Assembly: GCF_001039355.2 (NCBI RefSeq)
Contig: NW_019775613.1
Location: 290,516-352,515 of the forward strand
Length of the DNA stretch: 62,000 nucleotides
Reading direction: 5' to 3'
Source: Lingula anatina
Taxonomy: Eukaryota; Brachiopoda; Lingulata; Lingulida; Lingulidae
Shown here one piece after another: positions 36,803-50,130 of the stretch. The position numbers and the translations under genes were made by a program. Under the pieces are notes generated by a model. It saw only the letters and a program-made list of their open reading frames with translations. It made no database searches and was not told where the DNA came from. Position 1 is the stretch's first letter; each line of letters starts with the position of its first letter.

Positions 36803-39800
36803 CTAGAATTTGGTTACTTGGTATCCCACGAAGCCTCCTACTGCACCTTGTACAGGCTCTCCATTAGAATTAGCCCCATTGATCCCATGCATAGAGATCA
36901 GCGATAGGTTGGAGGCCTTAATATAAGGAGTGTCCCCCCTGGGACCCAGTAAAGATGGGGATGGGCTTATACAGGGAGTGCTACACCTGGAGCTGCTCAG
37001 ATCACACTCATCAAGTAGCTTAATAAGTTCTGTGGGGGTGGGGCCTCCATCATCCCCCTGGTCTGGCTCTCCCTTCAGAAATTTATCCAAAGCCGTGGTC
37101 AGATCCCAGATTTGCACACTCCCGTTGGCGTGACCCGTGAAGATGTAACGACGTGGTCGGGACCCCATGCGGCTGGACCCCTCAAATTCGTGCACACAGA
37201 ATGAGGTCACAGTAGTCCCGTCCACAGATTTGATGACACAAACTCGTTTCCCTGTTGATGAGAGACGGACGTAGAGTTGGTGGGTTTCTGGTACTACTTT
37301 TTGAACAAACACTTGTTGGTCATCTTGCTCACCATATGGACCTGAAAAATGAAAAATAATTTAATTTCCCTCCCTCTCTCTCTCTCCTAATATAGGAAAG
37401 AAGAATGATGTTTAATGGAATGCACCAACAAATTCCATCATTCTGTCAGATATATGCAATTTATCAATAGACAGTGCTTAGAAAGTAAAGTAGTACCCTT
37501 CTATCTGTTATAGATAAGATAGCCCCATGGGTCTTTTTTCAAACTTTATATGGCTATTATTTTACAGCACTGACACCCCTTAAAAGTTACAGCCACACCC
37601 TCAGTTGTACTAAAATTCTGAAGGGCCCATGTAGATCTTTGACAACAGCTCTATCAATCCCTCAAGTTTCAAGTTCCTTGATGTTATACTGGAAATCATA
37701 ACTGCTTGAACAGACAGATGCAGGGATGGACAGAATAAAATAACCCCTAACTTCTAACACAAAACTGCAGGGATAAAAAGATGAAAATACTAAACGTCCA
37801 TTTTCTTACCAATATCATTTCCTGCTGAGTAGCTGACTAGGGGTTCCGTATCTTCTAAGGAGACAATTTTAAATGAGGCCAGAGGAGTAGAACCAGGCTG
37901 CGTGGATATCATGCCTCTGAAACGGGTTACACTCCAAGTCCGTACATGATAATACTCTGAACATACTGGAAAATAAAAAGAAAACAGTCAGCGTAAAATA
38001 TCTAGAAGCAATTTGAACTGGAAAACATTCTTCAAGCCAGTTTTTACTTCCTAATTTTCATTAAAAATGTTTGAATTCTCAGGAATTTTCTTCAACCTTG
38101 TGTGATAAACAAAGATTTTCAGAACCTAAAAAAAATTTACAGAAGATTTCAATAAATTTTCACAAATGTATAAAACATGTATGTAACTGAAATACCAACA
38201 TTTATAATTAAGTAACCAATAAAACCTTTTTCACTTCATCTACCTCCATCTCTGTCAGTCCTTCACTAACCAATACACTGACTTAACTTTAAATTTCTAT
38301 CTGATCTTAATGCAAAGAAAATGAATTAAGAAAATAACAAGTACCTGAAACTAAGTGTTTCTCTGAAAGCATGACCTTGGAGACAGGACTTCGATGTACA
38401 GTGAAGGTTTGAAACAGTTGTGGACCTTGCCCCACTGTCTCTGGATGCTGCACTATCACACGGACTGTCCCAGCATTGGTGCCGTATGCTATCTCTATCC
38501 AATTCCCACTAAGCTCTCTCGTCTTTGGCGTCAGGTAAACACTTAAGGCCGTCACCATTTCATTGGCAGGATCGCGGTACAATTCCGTCACCAGGAGATC
38601 ATTGTCCTTCATACGCAGGGGGAATTTCTGCATGTCAATGTAATAGATGGAGCCATTGTTACCTCCTAGAATAAGAAAAGAGCCCGCTGTGTCGTAACTC
38701 GTGATGCGCACTACGTCCTGTATCTGCCAATGCTGTGTCATGGAATGCCACACCCCCACTTTCCCTGTGTGGCTCAGCCCCACAAGCTGGCTCCCTATGA
38801 AGAATAAGGAGTCTATACAAACTGTCATATCAAACAAGCCCACAGCACGAGCCTCTCCTGCATCAGTCAGACTCCACAGGTGTATATGAGAACCTGTGGC
38901 CACGGCCAGCATTTTATTAGTCTCCTGATTGGCTGATGCCACTTTGGCATTCAGGGCGATTCTCTCTACTGGCTCCTCCAGGAATGGACTGGTCCACACC
39001 TGGTGCCAAGCTGTGGCCTCTTTAAGTCTGTAACAACAGACAAAATGGTTGTAAGCCACAGCTATCCAGTTGTGATGCCCCTTTACTATGGTGACACGCA
39101 GAGGATCCATAGAAGCCTGGTGGACGTGGGCACCGGGACCCATGTTACCAAATAGTAGCGACACGTCGTTTTTTCTCAGGTCCATCGAGGAGTTTCTAGA
39201 ATGCTGCTGTTGAGCAAGGTGGTGAGCCAGGTCGACTGAAGAGTTGCGGGAATGGTGGCGGAGGTTTAGAGAGCCTTGACGAGAGTGGCTGAGATGAAGA
39301 TCTGCAGAGGCATTCCGTGAGTGGGTTCTACCCGTGCGTTCAGACAGTCTCATCACATTTCCAGGTCTCACAGAGGTCTCCCTTGGCAAGACAGGCTCAT
39401 TCAGTGGTTGCTGTTGTTGGTGGTGTTGGTGTTGTTCTGTGTCATCGTTATTCACTTGTGATGGAGCTCGATGCAGGGGAGGGTTAGGAGCAGGGATATA
39501 TCCATGAAATATAACATCTCCACATGATGAATGATCCAGATCTTCACACAGCAGCAGTCGTTTTACCAGAGGTGTTATCCCATAATACTCTGCCTCATGA
39601 CGCAAGGCACAAATGTCAACATCTTTAACGTCAATTTCCTTGGTTCTCAAATAGTTCAATATTAGTGAGAATAGTTTGGGATCCCTATCTATGAATATGG
39701 AACCTGTCTCATCTTTTAAAGAAGAGATTCTCCCACTGAGTAGACTAGTAAAGAAGGAATCTGTGCTCCATGTTAGGGTTTGTCTGGATGTGGAAAATCT

Positions 39801-40151
39801 GGAAAGAGATGAACATTTAATATTTCATGAACCACTACATACCCGGTATATTGACCGCTTTATTAAAAATACGTTTTTGCATTAATATATAAAGTGATTC
39901 TTTTTTCGTGAAAAATATAGTTCTGTATAACCAGCATTCAATAGCGAAGTGAGTCGGTCTCAAGTACAGTGTTTACATGTTGTAACGCGTCTGAATTTCA
40001 TAAGGAGACTATCTGATTTTGACTCATTCTGCAGTCAGTGTCTGGTGAAATAACTTGCCATCGATAAATACATTTTAAGCACAGTTAGTTACCTTGTCCC
40101 TCCAACGTTTAAGTTTATAATGTCTCCCTGGATGTGAGATGGTGCAGCCAT
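36803..40151 (-). CDS. KCTD3: KCTD3/SHKBP1 BTB-WD40 protein, complete, 735 aa, 4 exons
   Basis: Exons on the minus strand: 40151-40093, 39798-38345, 37965-37810, 37341-36803, all GT/AG and in frame; the ATG context is good (G at -3 and +4). The tetramerisation-type BTB domain covers about 10-105 ([18 protein letters not shown], then [20 protein letters not shown] and FYGITP-like [15 protein letters not shown]). The second half is a WD40-like beta-propeller with near-identical family blocks: [71 protein letters not shown]. Between them is a low-complexity linker with His/Gln and a repeated HSRNSS-type motif. In mammals KCTD3 is an accessory factor of the HCN3 channel, and SHKBP1 binds CIN85 to affect EGFR turnover. 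The C-terminus is shorter than human KCTD3 and closer to SHKBP1 in length, so this is probably the pre-duplication gene. Confidence 0.96.
39177..39323 (-). other. Tandem HSRN[AS]S-x-DL motif array in KCTD3 linker
   Basis: Four imperfect units encoded in exon 2: HSRNASADL (179-187), HSRQGSLNL (191-199), HSRNSSVDL (202-210), HSRNSSMDL (219-227). Spacers are 3, 2 and 8 residues. Each unit has Arg two or three positions before Ser, as for basophilic kinases and 14-3-3 recognition; that role is inference. Confidence 0.85.
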
Positions 40152-40716
40152 TCTGCAGCGCCGTAAAATATGTAAAAAACAGTACTTTTCACATACTTGG
40201 GCGTCGGTCGTCACCACTTGATTATCTGCTTGTGAAGTTATAGTACGCATGTGCAGATGTGAAAACGGAAATGAAAGCGCCAAAAGGTGGCATTCAGTGA
40301 GCAAAGACAAGCCACTTTTGGAAGTGATTTTTCCATAGCACCATCACTGAAAATCAGGTGGCACGTTAAAATAGGCTAATTGGACGTTTAAATAGGTCAA
40401 TTATTTGTGAATATTTGTTTTCTATCTATCGTCCACATTTGGCAAATTTTAACTTCTTGTTCTATCAGTGTTCAGCATGCATGTACAACAGTCTATTATA
40501 GTAGCCCCTTCGATTTCTGAAAGAAAAAAAATCACACTAATAGGGCCTATTCCAGTCTTGAAGTTAGAATGTTGACTAGTTGAATCATAGTTCTAAACCG
40601 TGCCAAATGACACCGTTCTCCCTCTAAAATACCCTAAATTTTCGGGGCCCTTCGGTGGGTCCTGGACACCACGCCAAAGTTGGGGGTGGGGTGGGGGGGG
40701 GGCCGGTGGGGGGGGG
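40152..40716 (-). promoter_or_regulatory. KCTD3 upstream region
   Basis: About 560 bp between the KCTD3 start codon and the assembly gap; 5'UTR and promoter expected here. No TATA box stands out. The end next to the gap is a G-rich tract (from about 40680) with several runs of four or more G, able in principle to form a quadruplex. Confidence 0.4.
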
Positions 40717-40983
40717 NNNNNNNNNNNNNNNNNNNNNNNNNNNNNNNNNNNNNNNNNNNNNNNNNNNNNNNNNNNNNNNNNNNNNNNNNNNNNNNNNNNN
40801 NNNNNNNNNNNNNNNNNNNNNNNNNNNNNNNNNNNNNNNNNNNNNNNNNNNNNNNNNNNNNNNNNNNNNNNNNNNNNNNNNNNNNNNNNNNNNNNNNNNN
40901 NNNNNNNNNNNNNNNNNNNNNNNNNNNNNNNNNNNNNNNNNNNNNNNNNNNNNNNNNNNNNNNNNNNNNNNNNNNNNNNNNNN
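40717..40983. other. Assembly gap (N run)
   Basis: 267 unknown bases bounded by a G-run on the left and a C-run on the right. Open frames drawn through it are not real. Confidence 1.
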
Positions 40984-43900
40984 CCCCCCCCTTCCTTCAA
41001 ATAATCCTGGATCCGCCCCTGTACAATGTAACTTAGGTGGGAGGAGGAGGAGGAGGGGAGGTAGGCCTATTGATTTTCAACATTCAACGTTACATTTGAC
41101 ACACGCTCAACTATAGCTGTTGAACCTTGTTTTTTTTATCGAGGCTGATGTCAACCAGCAGGATTTTAATTGATGTACAACTCGTAAAAATACCATATAA
41201 TCTAAATTGGCATGATGTCTGTCATTTTAACAAAAATGGCAACTCAGATTAGTGGCATTTTGGACTTCCAAGGGTCCAAATTGAGTCATTTAGACACGTT
41301 TTCTTTTCTAATATAACCTTTCATAGAGTCGTATATATGTAAAAAATAACAAACAGGATTGAGAAAGTATTTGTCTATGCCTTAATCTTTATTTTTTTTA
41401 ACACGACTGCTTGGAAAAGCAGGCATATTTCGTCTATTTTCTACCAAAATTTACGGCTTATGACCGTCGTCTCTTAATGAGATTAATTTTAGATATTATT
41501 ATCGTAGCCTAGATATGGAGATTCAAGATAGAAGACCATGCGCCGCTAACTGTAGGCTATTTTCTTGAACGCTCTCAGGTCATATTTACAAAGACACCCG
41601 GCTCTCTCATTTCTAAAACCCTAGTAAGATTTAATGGCTTGGGAATAAGCGGGACCGATAGGATTTCAACCATTTCTTAAAGTTTTGTTCTACGTAACTG
41701 TTTTTCCTTCTCTGAATAGCAGAGACGTATAAAATTTCAGTATTTTCATTTAATTTTCATACGCTAGTTAACCAGATTAAGACCAGGGAGTTAATGAAAA
41801 GCGCTTTATCGTGAACTCTGACACCTGATGCTTCACAGAAAATTTTCACGGTCTACCGAATATATTTATTTATTTTTAGAAACGGTCTTGCATGTTTTCA
41901 AAAAACCCAATTATTATGTGCATTATTCATAATAATTGATACTTCAAAGTTAGCCGTTGAATCAATAGGGATGATATAACGTCTGGGAGATATTTCGTCC
42001 AAGGCTCACCTGAAGAGGGTGTTCACCTTGAAATATTTTTAGGGACACTACAGGTGACAATACACTTAGTCCCCTTTTGCATACCATGTTTATTCGTTTC
42101 CATAAATACCAGGTTGCTACACACCATTCTCTAAAGCCGGCCTGTAAAGAGTATAACAAACGACGCCTTGTTTTGGACGCTATTTTTAGTGAAGTTTACC
42201 TTCATTTAGAGTGAGCTATTATTCGTTCGGCTGATTAGATTTATAAAGATATACGAGAATAGTATTGTGGGTTTTGTTTGTTTAATATCGCCAATTGCTC
42301 TTTCGTTTTTTTCACCCTGTGATCTTTTTCTTCATGAAAAATAACAACATGAGTCCGATATCAAGTGCAAGTTTTTGGACGTCGCTGACGGTGAATTTCA
42401 CTATAAATCCGCTGCATGTGTACGGAAACACGCATTTAGTAAAATCTAACTTATTGCGGTGCTATTCTCTTTATTTTAAGGTTAAGTCAACAAAGGTAAG
42501 TAAGATTGGTTTTAATTGCATTTAATATTTGAGTACTATGGCAAAAAAAAAAAAAAAAAAAAAAAAAAAATTATATAGGTCCGACGGGCCAGAATTCGGG
42601 GGAAGTTAAGATTGTGCGATCCTTTTTTTTTTTTTTTTTGCATCAGTCATACTTGGCAAATAACGGTGTCTCAGCGCGTGTCAATAGTGTCACAATGATT
42701 TACTTTCTCGAGGTGACTCTTTTGGCAGTTTTCGTAGGACTTTCAAATCTGGGTATTAAAAAGGAAAACAGAAATTATTTAGAGGTATCAAATTTAAAAA
42801 AAGAACTAATGCTGAGTATAAATTCTTGAAAGTTTCTCATTGTACTTTTTATGCTTGCTTGTAAGAAAATACCCATTAACGTTGACAACATTGAAATGGT
42901 TCTTCTAGAATTCCACAAATGCCAGTGAATTTCTAATTTAACGAATTCCATAGATGTAACTGTTCTTTAATGCATAGCGCACGGTTTATTTACACGCTTA
43001 ATGAATTGCAGTTGACACTGTCAACAGTTGCATCAACTCGTGTATTACTTTCGCACGAACTGTTTTTTAATCAGCACTGATGCGGTTATATGTGGTAACA
43101 TACACACGTAAAAAAAGAAGGGGACTCTCTTAAAAGGACGTCGATTACTTGATTTAACTGCGGATGTATTGTTTCGAGAAACTCCAGCGCATATGTTAAC
43201 CCTTTTATAAGTAATGGCAATTCTTGTGCGTGTCTAGATTTTGATGTTGTTTCTTTTCTTAAAAATTAACTTCACAATTTTGTTTAATGATCAAAATCAC
43301 GATATTTTTTCAATAGGAACATGTTTGACTATTAAAGAATAAGCGTTTTACTTTGCTGCATTTAAACACCACTATATTTTTTTCTTAAATGATTTCGCAA
43401 TCAAACACCCTAGAGTTTACTCGATGAAGGGCTAAAGTGCTGATTGTTGATTTAATCCACGTGAGGTACCGTAATAAATGCTTGATTATATATGTACTTT
43501 AATTGATGCTCTCAACCCCTGCACCATGGAGTAGATCTTCCATATATCTGTTCACGACTACTTGACATTCAGAACAGCACTTTACACTTCGAGTTGGGCT
43601 TGTCAATACAACCGTCTTTAAATACCTGTCAGAATTTTAAGATAACAGGATAAGGAGATGATCAAACTCAGTAAGGACATCCTCCCCCCAACTCCTTGCC
43701 GAATAAGAAAAAAAAAGTATGTGAAACTTTTGATCAAAGAAGCTTGTTTTAAAATGTGCAAATAACAGATAGAAAGGAATGTAAAGGGGCATCCAACACC
43801 GACTGGATATTTTGTTCCGACAGAGGTGTGAAAATCCAAGTTTAAATTCACCTTCACTGATATGGAAAATTTGATGTTTGCATAGAAATCAAGACAGACT

Positions 43901-44155
43901 AATAGGCGCCGATAAATTCTATTTTGCACGTACATCTTGCCCCGTTTGCCACCCGGCTAAACTGTGTGGGTCAATAATGCTATAACTTCAGGAAAATAAT
44001 GCAAACTACACCCTTTGTGTGTAGGCAATAGGGCGCAGTAAATTGATCCCCTGTTCATTGCAGGCAGATAAAATAACACTTTAAGCGAACACACCGGCCA
44101 CTATAACTGTTGTATATCAGGGATAGTTGACAATGTTTCTTAGGGGACACAGGGT

Positions 44156-44387
44156 GAATTTTCATGAGTTTTTAAGGGAGGTCTCATCCTAGTAGTCGAC
44201 ATTTTAAAGTCTGAAATTGTCACTTACCTTTGTTTACCTTTCTACCTCTTGGCGCCATCTTAATGAGAAATTTTCATTAATTTTTAAAGGGAGGTCTCAT
44301 CTCAGGCGTCGACATTTATATTTTAAGTCTAAAATTGCCTCTCACCTTTGTTTACTTTTCTGCCTCTTGGCGTTATCTTAATGAGGA
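44156..44387 (+). repeat. Imperfect tandem duplication, about 115-bp units
   Basis: Unit 1 (44156-44267) and unit 2 (44268-44387) share TTTTCAT, GGGAGGTCTCATC, GTCGACATTT, ACCTTTGTTTAC and CTACCTCTTGGCG-type blocks in order, with small indels. No open reading frame spans them. Confidence 0.85.
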
Positions 44388-45876
44388 ATGATAACATTAA
44401 ACAAAAGATGTGTTTAAACTCAAACAAGGAAACTTTAATAAGATAACGGTGTCTTTTTCTCACAGGCTATAACTTCAGCTCTCGTTGTTCGCACTTGGTA
44501 TTTTTAAGAAGTAGAAGTTCTGCTCTTTCAGAAAAGGCCTGCTCTTTCAATGATTATTCACTGCGTGTACTTTCTCTTTTATAAATGTTCAAACATACTG
44601 ATATAAACGCGCCAGTAAAAATTTAATACTGAAAATAATCAAAGGCACCGATGAGGGCATTAGTACACCCAATTGTATACCTTCAATCACCCCCAATATC
44701 ACCACACGCAGCTTTTAAAAACATCTATCCTCCTCCCTTCCCCAAATATACCCGTGGCCCACCCGATACAAATATATAGATCTTCAGCGAGCGCTGTGTA
44801 TTGACACTATACAAGTGCGCTGCCAATGGAAACAGGCGGAAGAATAGGAAGCAATGACACATTGCCGGCAGTAGGACATTGTTTGAAATTAGGTAATTTT
44901 TAATTGTAAGAAAACTCTGAAACTTAATATACCTAGAGCCAAAGTTGGTAATACACTCATGGGAATTTGACTTAAAAGAGAAGGCCTACTACAGGTACTA
45001 CAGTTGAACTAGTAGACTCTAAGGAGCATTCTACGCTTCGACAAACATTTGGGTAACGTTGAAGTACCCCGACAACAACAGGTATCCCGTAGACTTTAAT
45101 GGATTTCAGGGTCAGGTAAGAAAACAGAAATGTGGCCATATGATTTTAAACGTGCCAAAAAACTAATAACCTGAACATTGGACCTTTGTTGCTTACGTAA
45201 GATAAGATGTCACGGCGCCTGATACATGTATCTAATTTAGATTGTGAGAGGAATTTTGTATGATATCACGAATAGGGCATCAATCTGAGTTCCGTGATAG
45301 AATGTCACATTGAACAAAGTCAAGCATGGTATTGAACCGGGATGCTGAAATTCAGACGCACCCTGTGTTCAGTTGAGTGAGTTGTCTTTTTTGTTTTATT
45401 CTTTTAACTGTTGTAGAAATTTATACAAGAAGAGAAATGCAGATCTGTCATTTTCATTAAACCAAAATGTGTAAGATTGCACTGAATAGGAGTACTTTCA
45501 TCTTTTCTGTAAACGTTTTTAAAATTATGTCTACTACGGTGGTAATTAGGTGGAGTACATATCGCCACGATTATTTAAATATGCGTTTTAAAAGTGTCTT
45601 TCGGTCGATATTTAGTAGTTAGATGGTACGGTAAAATTTTTATACATCTTGTGCTGTTCTCTTTTATAAATCTGACACGTGCATCTGAACCCCTAATATA
45701 TTTGACTTGTGAATAATTTTTTCATACATCATATTTTTCATCTCATCTATTCAAGGTGGATTTGAAACACATTTCACAACGCGTTAGAGGTTTTGAAAAA
45801 TGCAGTAGTTTCCACAGTATTGGGTTTCTAGCAGTAGCGTTTTATTATTTTAAAGAGTGGTGAGGTTAAGTGTACG

Positions 45877-45884
45877 TGACGTCA
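45877..45884. promoter_or_regulatory. Palindromic CRE, TGACGTCA
   Basis: Perfect cAMP-response-element octamer about 1 kb upstream of the start codon at 46895, with a further GTGACGTGAC some 40 bp on. ATF/CREB-class binding is expected for the motif; use here is not shown. Confidence 0.4.
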
Positions 45885-46894
45885 ACGCCATAATATTTAA
45901 CATATTTCAGAAACCTGATTAATGTGACGTGACACGCGTCTTATTCTCCTTAAAAAAAGCTTGGATAAGACTGCTGTGAATGATGTGAAATGTAACGAAC
46001 CTTGCCAAGGTCGCACTTTGCGCCCAATTAACATTATTTATTGCACAATAATTTCTCAAACCTTGAAGTAAGACGAAGGCATTTGTTGTTCAACCTGATA
46101 TTTATATACTAAAATGACGGCCTTGACAATTTATCTTGAATTTCAAATTTGGATATTTAACAAGTTCATTGAAACTGTTAATTTTTATGAATGTCTCCAA
46201 AATTTAGCCACAGTATATAAAATAGCAGTCATGTCACATCGTTTTTTATCATGGAATTGGTTATGTTACGAGGTAGATAAAAAGTTTTCTCTCGCGACGG
46301 GGTCTTTAATTTAAGCGCTTCGTGCCCTTGGACATGTCGGCACAATATATTTCATTTCACGTGATTTCTTTAAAAATTTCATACTTTAATGATTTCTTGA
46401 CTTTAACATTTGTCACAAGTTCTATTTGTATAAATACTGGGCTATAACTCAATGTTCATTTTCACAGCCAAATAGTTCTGAACCCATAATTTTAATTCTA
46501 TTACTAGAACAACGGCTACGTTCCTTCACAAAGCCCTGTAATTTATCTAGTAGGGAATTCCAACTTCTGTACATGTATATATTAGCGTTTTTATGAGGAA
46601 ACCGTAAACCCCTCCAGCTGCTATTCAAACTTAAACCAACTGGGACTTATGTATTGCTTTTTCTTAACTAAAAAGCCATTCATTTTCTTTCAGGCTTAGC
46701 AAGTAAAAGTCCAGAATCATTATCACTGTAGAGCTTCACTGAAACGTTGACATTACCTCACGTTGCGTCGATTTTCACAAACCGATTAAAACAGAGAGCA
46801 AGTGACCTTTGTAAGGGGCAAATATTTAGCAACGTACTCGGAACTTAACCATGGTCGATTAACCAGCGTCAGGAAGGGAAATAAGAAAGAGAAA

Positions 46895-49800
46895 ATGAAG
46901 CGCGCGGAGCCCCTTATTACCGTCCGCCAGAACAAGCGCACGTCTTTCAAGACGATGTCGCAAATGAGCGGGGACGACATCCAAACCCTAAAGCGGACGA
47001 AGAAGAGCGAAATAAGCCACGAGGCCCTATGTTATAACGTGGCCGCCAACAGGGCGCTTAAAAAGCAACTGAGCCAATGGCATAGAGAACATAACATAAT
47101 CGTTGGCAATATCAAACGAGGACAGCACTCTGTTTACAAGACGATGCTCAGAGTGAACATGGACAAGAAACGACTTCAGTATGAAGCGTACAAAAAAGAG
47201 CAAGAAAAATACAGGGTTATCATGAGCCAAAACAAAGAAAAGATTAACTTGATGGTGCTGGACAAGTTATCTCATTCGGACACATCTGATCCGAAAGGAA
47301 AGGGCAGCAAAATCGTTTCTTTGTATACGGATGCGAAAGGAGACCCCAGTTCGTCCACAAAACCCCAAAGTTCAAAAGGACATAAGGAGCATGAGAACAG
47401 TGTGGGTTTAACCTTGGATTTGGCAGACTCAAGAGGATTTTACCTAAGTACGAGCCACGGTGCTAATATTGACAGTGACACCGCTCGGTGCAGTAATGCA
47501 GAAACAAACACAAATACTGCCTCACCGACCAAACCGACTCCTTGTGCGGTGCGTGATACCACGAAAATAAACCCATTAAAGATCGAGGACAAGGACGCGG
47601 TTTCTGTTCCTAATCACCCCTTCAGCGGTTCAAATGACAACGTAAAAAGCAGCAGCGATTTTGATGGGAATTCAGACACAGGGAAAAACAGATTTGAACG
47701 TAAAACAAAAGTTGTAGAAGTGACTAAGGATTCGACCAAACCTCTCGTAAGAGAGAAGTCGGAAGGAGAAATCCAAGTGAAAAATAAAACATCTTCCAGC
47801 AGACTTAAATTGCCGCCTTTGAATGAAACAGTCACGCACTCTTTACCCAATAAAGGGACTACCTCAAAACACGATGAAACAGACAGCAAAGCAACAAAAC
47901 CTGACATTCTCAAAATTGGACAAAAACGCTGTACATTAAAAACTGAGCCTTCCCTAAGAAAGCTTTCCATAATTGACGAGAGTAATGAATCGTCACTGAA
48001 TGGCTCGGTGAAAAATTTAAACTTGATTTCCGCAGCCAGCGATACTTCTCCAGTATTACCTATGTGTGAGCATAGAAAAAACACAAAACAAGTTACTTCG
48101 CAGCAAAATGATTTCCAGTTATTAACAAGTCCTTCCTTATCGTTTTCTGATAGGAAACATTCTGTTAGTTCTACCAGCTCAAATAAGGACAAGAAATTCA
48201 GCTTTGTGGAATACAATAAGAGAAAAAGAAAAGAGCGAGAGCGAAAAGTGAAAGAAGCCTTATCAGGGCTGCCTCCCATATATGTCAAAGACGAACAGGG
48301 CAACGTTGTTCCTCATCACTTGGAATTCAGAAGAGCAGAGTTCAAACTACCAACAAATGCGAAAAAGAGACAGTTGCAGCAACTTCGTGAGGCCGAGATG
48401 TTGCACGGGAATCATATTGGTGATAAACTACACGATTTTCATCAAAAGTATATCAAAGAAGGTGAGTTGAATTTATATGAAAAAATTGAAAATAAGTTGC
48501 TTTTCTCTGCTTCGTAAAGATCTGCTTATTAATGGAAGTTATAGAAAGGATGAAAAACAGGAAGGAGAGTATAAATGAAAAAAAAACCCAGCATGTTAAT
48601 CTTAATGTGATGTCCTTAAAGCAAGTTTTAAAGTCGATAGGTCGCACTTGATACGTAATACTCAAGGCGAATAGAAACCTGTATTCCCTTAAGATATTTG
48701 TCTTTTTCTCCGTCGACCACAAAGATCTTATAAAAATAGAACCCGAGAAAGCGAACAAATATTTGCAAAGAGCGCTTCCAAGCTCGTAAAAGCTTCTTTT
48801 TAATTATTCTCTTTTAGTCTCAAATAAAAGAAAAAGAAACCAAAGCAAATATAAATTTTCATCCCCAGGAAGCACGCTTTTGTAAGTGAAGAACATCATG
48901 AAAATATGTTGGCGCTTTGAGTGTTAAGCCAGTAATGCTGACATATTGACATTGCCGATTACATTGATATTTATGGTAAATAGAACAACCTCATGCTCCT
49001 CGCGTGTAAATTTGAACATAATTTGTAGTCCAAATAACTTCAACATTAAAAAGGTCTCCATAAAAGATGTAATATGAAAGTCTTTGTATCGCATCAGATG
49101 TGATCAATTGCAATCTGTTGTATTCTTTCTGTCCTCTGGTATGTGAATGATTTAGTGGAAAACGGATTACGCTGGTAAAATAAAAGATGTCAAATGGTAG
49201 TTTAAGTTACAAGTAATCATTTTAATATTACAGATGTATTCTTTTTTTTTAAACAATTGTGCAAAAACCAAACAAATTTAATTGTAAACCAGTTGTAAGT
49301 ACTTCAAAGTGTTTGCAAAATTTACCAATTTTAGAGGTGTAATGTAAAGATTAAAAAATTAAGTGAAATAAAACACTGAAAACACCAACGCTGGTTAGAT
49401 CTATCCCTTCCACGGGAATTCAGAGCTACAGGATAGCGACAAAACCAATCAAGTGATCAGATATAATTAGGAATCGCACTTACGTTTTATTTGCTAAAAG
49501 CACAGCTGCAAACATTAATACGTAGGCCATTCAACAAGTTACGACTGAATAGAGAAATTGAATGATATGAATTACCGGCGATGTTGATTCGGCCGTAAGG
49601 AGAATTGATTCAGTAGGATTTGTCGATTAAGAATGCACGAATGAAAAAGGGCAAATGAAGTATGGAATAAAAGATAGCAATATTCACAACAAAAGATTCA
49701 CTGAATTTGCTTAGATTTGTTTGACATCGAAAAATTAAAAGTTGGCATGTTTGCAGAACGCCAATTTCAATCTTACCGATTATCTGTCACGGATATTACT

Positions 49801-50087
49801 ACTGAGAAGTATCCAATAACATTTAAAGCGGTCATATAAGTAGATGATGTCATTTATAAAATAAAACAGGGGATGGTTGTATCAAAATATTATCAAGGCA
49901 TATCTATTGACCTTTAATCAAAGTAGAATCGTCATATTTAACCGCGCCTTGCACTCTGGTTTTAGAATCATAACGATAGAGCAGGGAAGGTACATGATAT
50001 GGGCCTTAAGTGCGGCCCAGAGTAGGGGTTTGTGAGATCCAGTAGTCCTACTTTTTATTTATGATTAACTGGTTTATTTGATGCCGT

Positions 50088-50130
<43 letters not shown>

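Larger units (their letters stand above)
40984..46693. other. Intergenic region with possible 5'UTR exon of the gene at 46895
   Basis: No coding exon is supported in 5.7 kb. Noted items: a GGA-repeat at 41040-41058; a 28-nt A run at 42543-42570 and a 17-nt T run at 42623-42639; an imperfect tandem duplication at 44156-44387; a CCAAT box (GCCAATGG) near 44821; a strong donor CAG|GTAAG ending at 45115 that could close an untranslated first exon spliced to the acceptor at 46693; and a palindromic CRE TGACGTCA at 45877-45884. Open frames at 42295-42525 and 46114-46314 lack any family resemblance. Confidence 0.4.

Noticed and set aside
40593-41116. Several open frames across the N run
   Set aside because: Artefacts of unknown bases and homopolymers.
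42295-42525. 76-codon plus-strand frame followed by poly-A
   Set aside because: No recognisable domain; the A run is not preceded by a convincing retrocopy.
42543-42639. A28 and T17 runs about 50 bp apart, as a possible foldback element
   Set aside because: The inner sequence is not inverted and there are no target duplications; plain homopolymers explain it.
46802-46894. Upstream extension of orphan A beginning with GTG
   Set aside because: GTG is not a normal eukaryotic start, and the ATG at 46895 has a good context.
47614-48303. 229-codon minus-strand frame inside orphan A
   Set aside because: Shadow of the coding strand; Phe/Ser/Leu-rich as expected for the complement of Lys/Glu-rich sequence.
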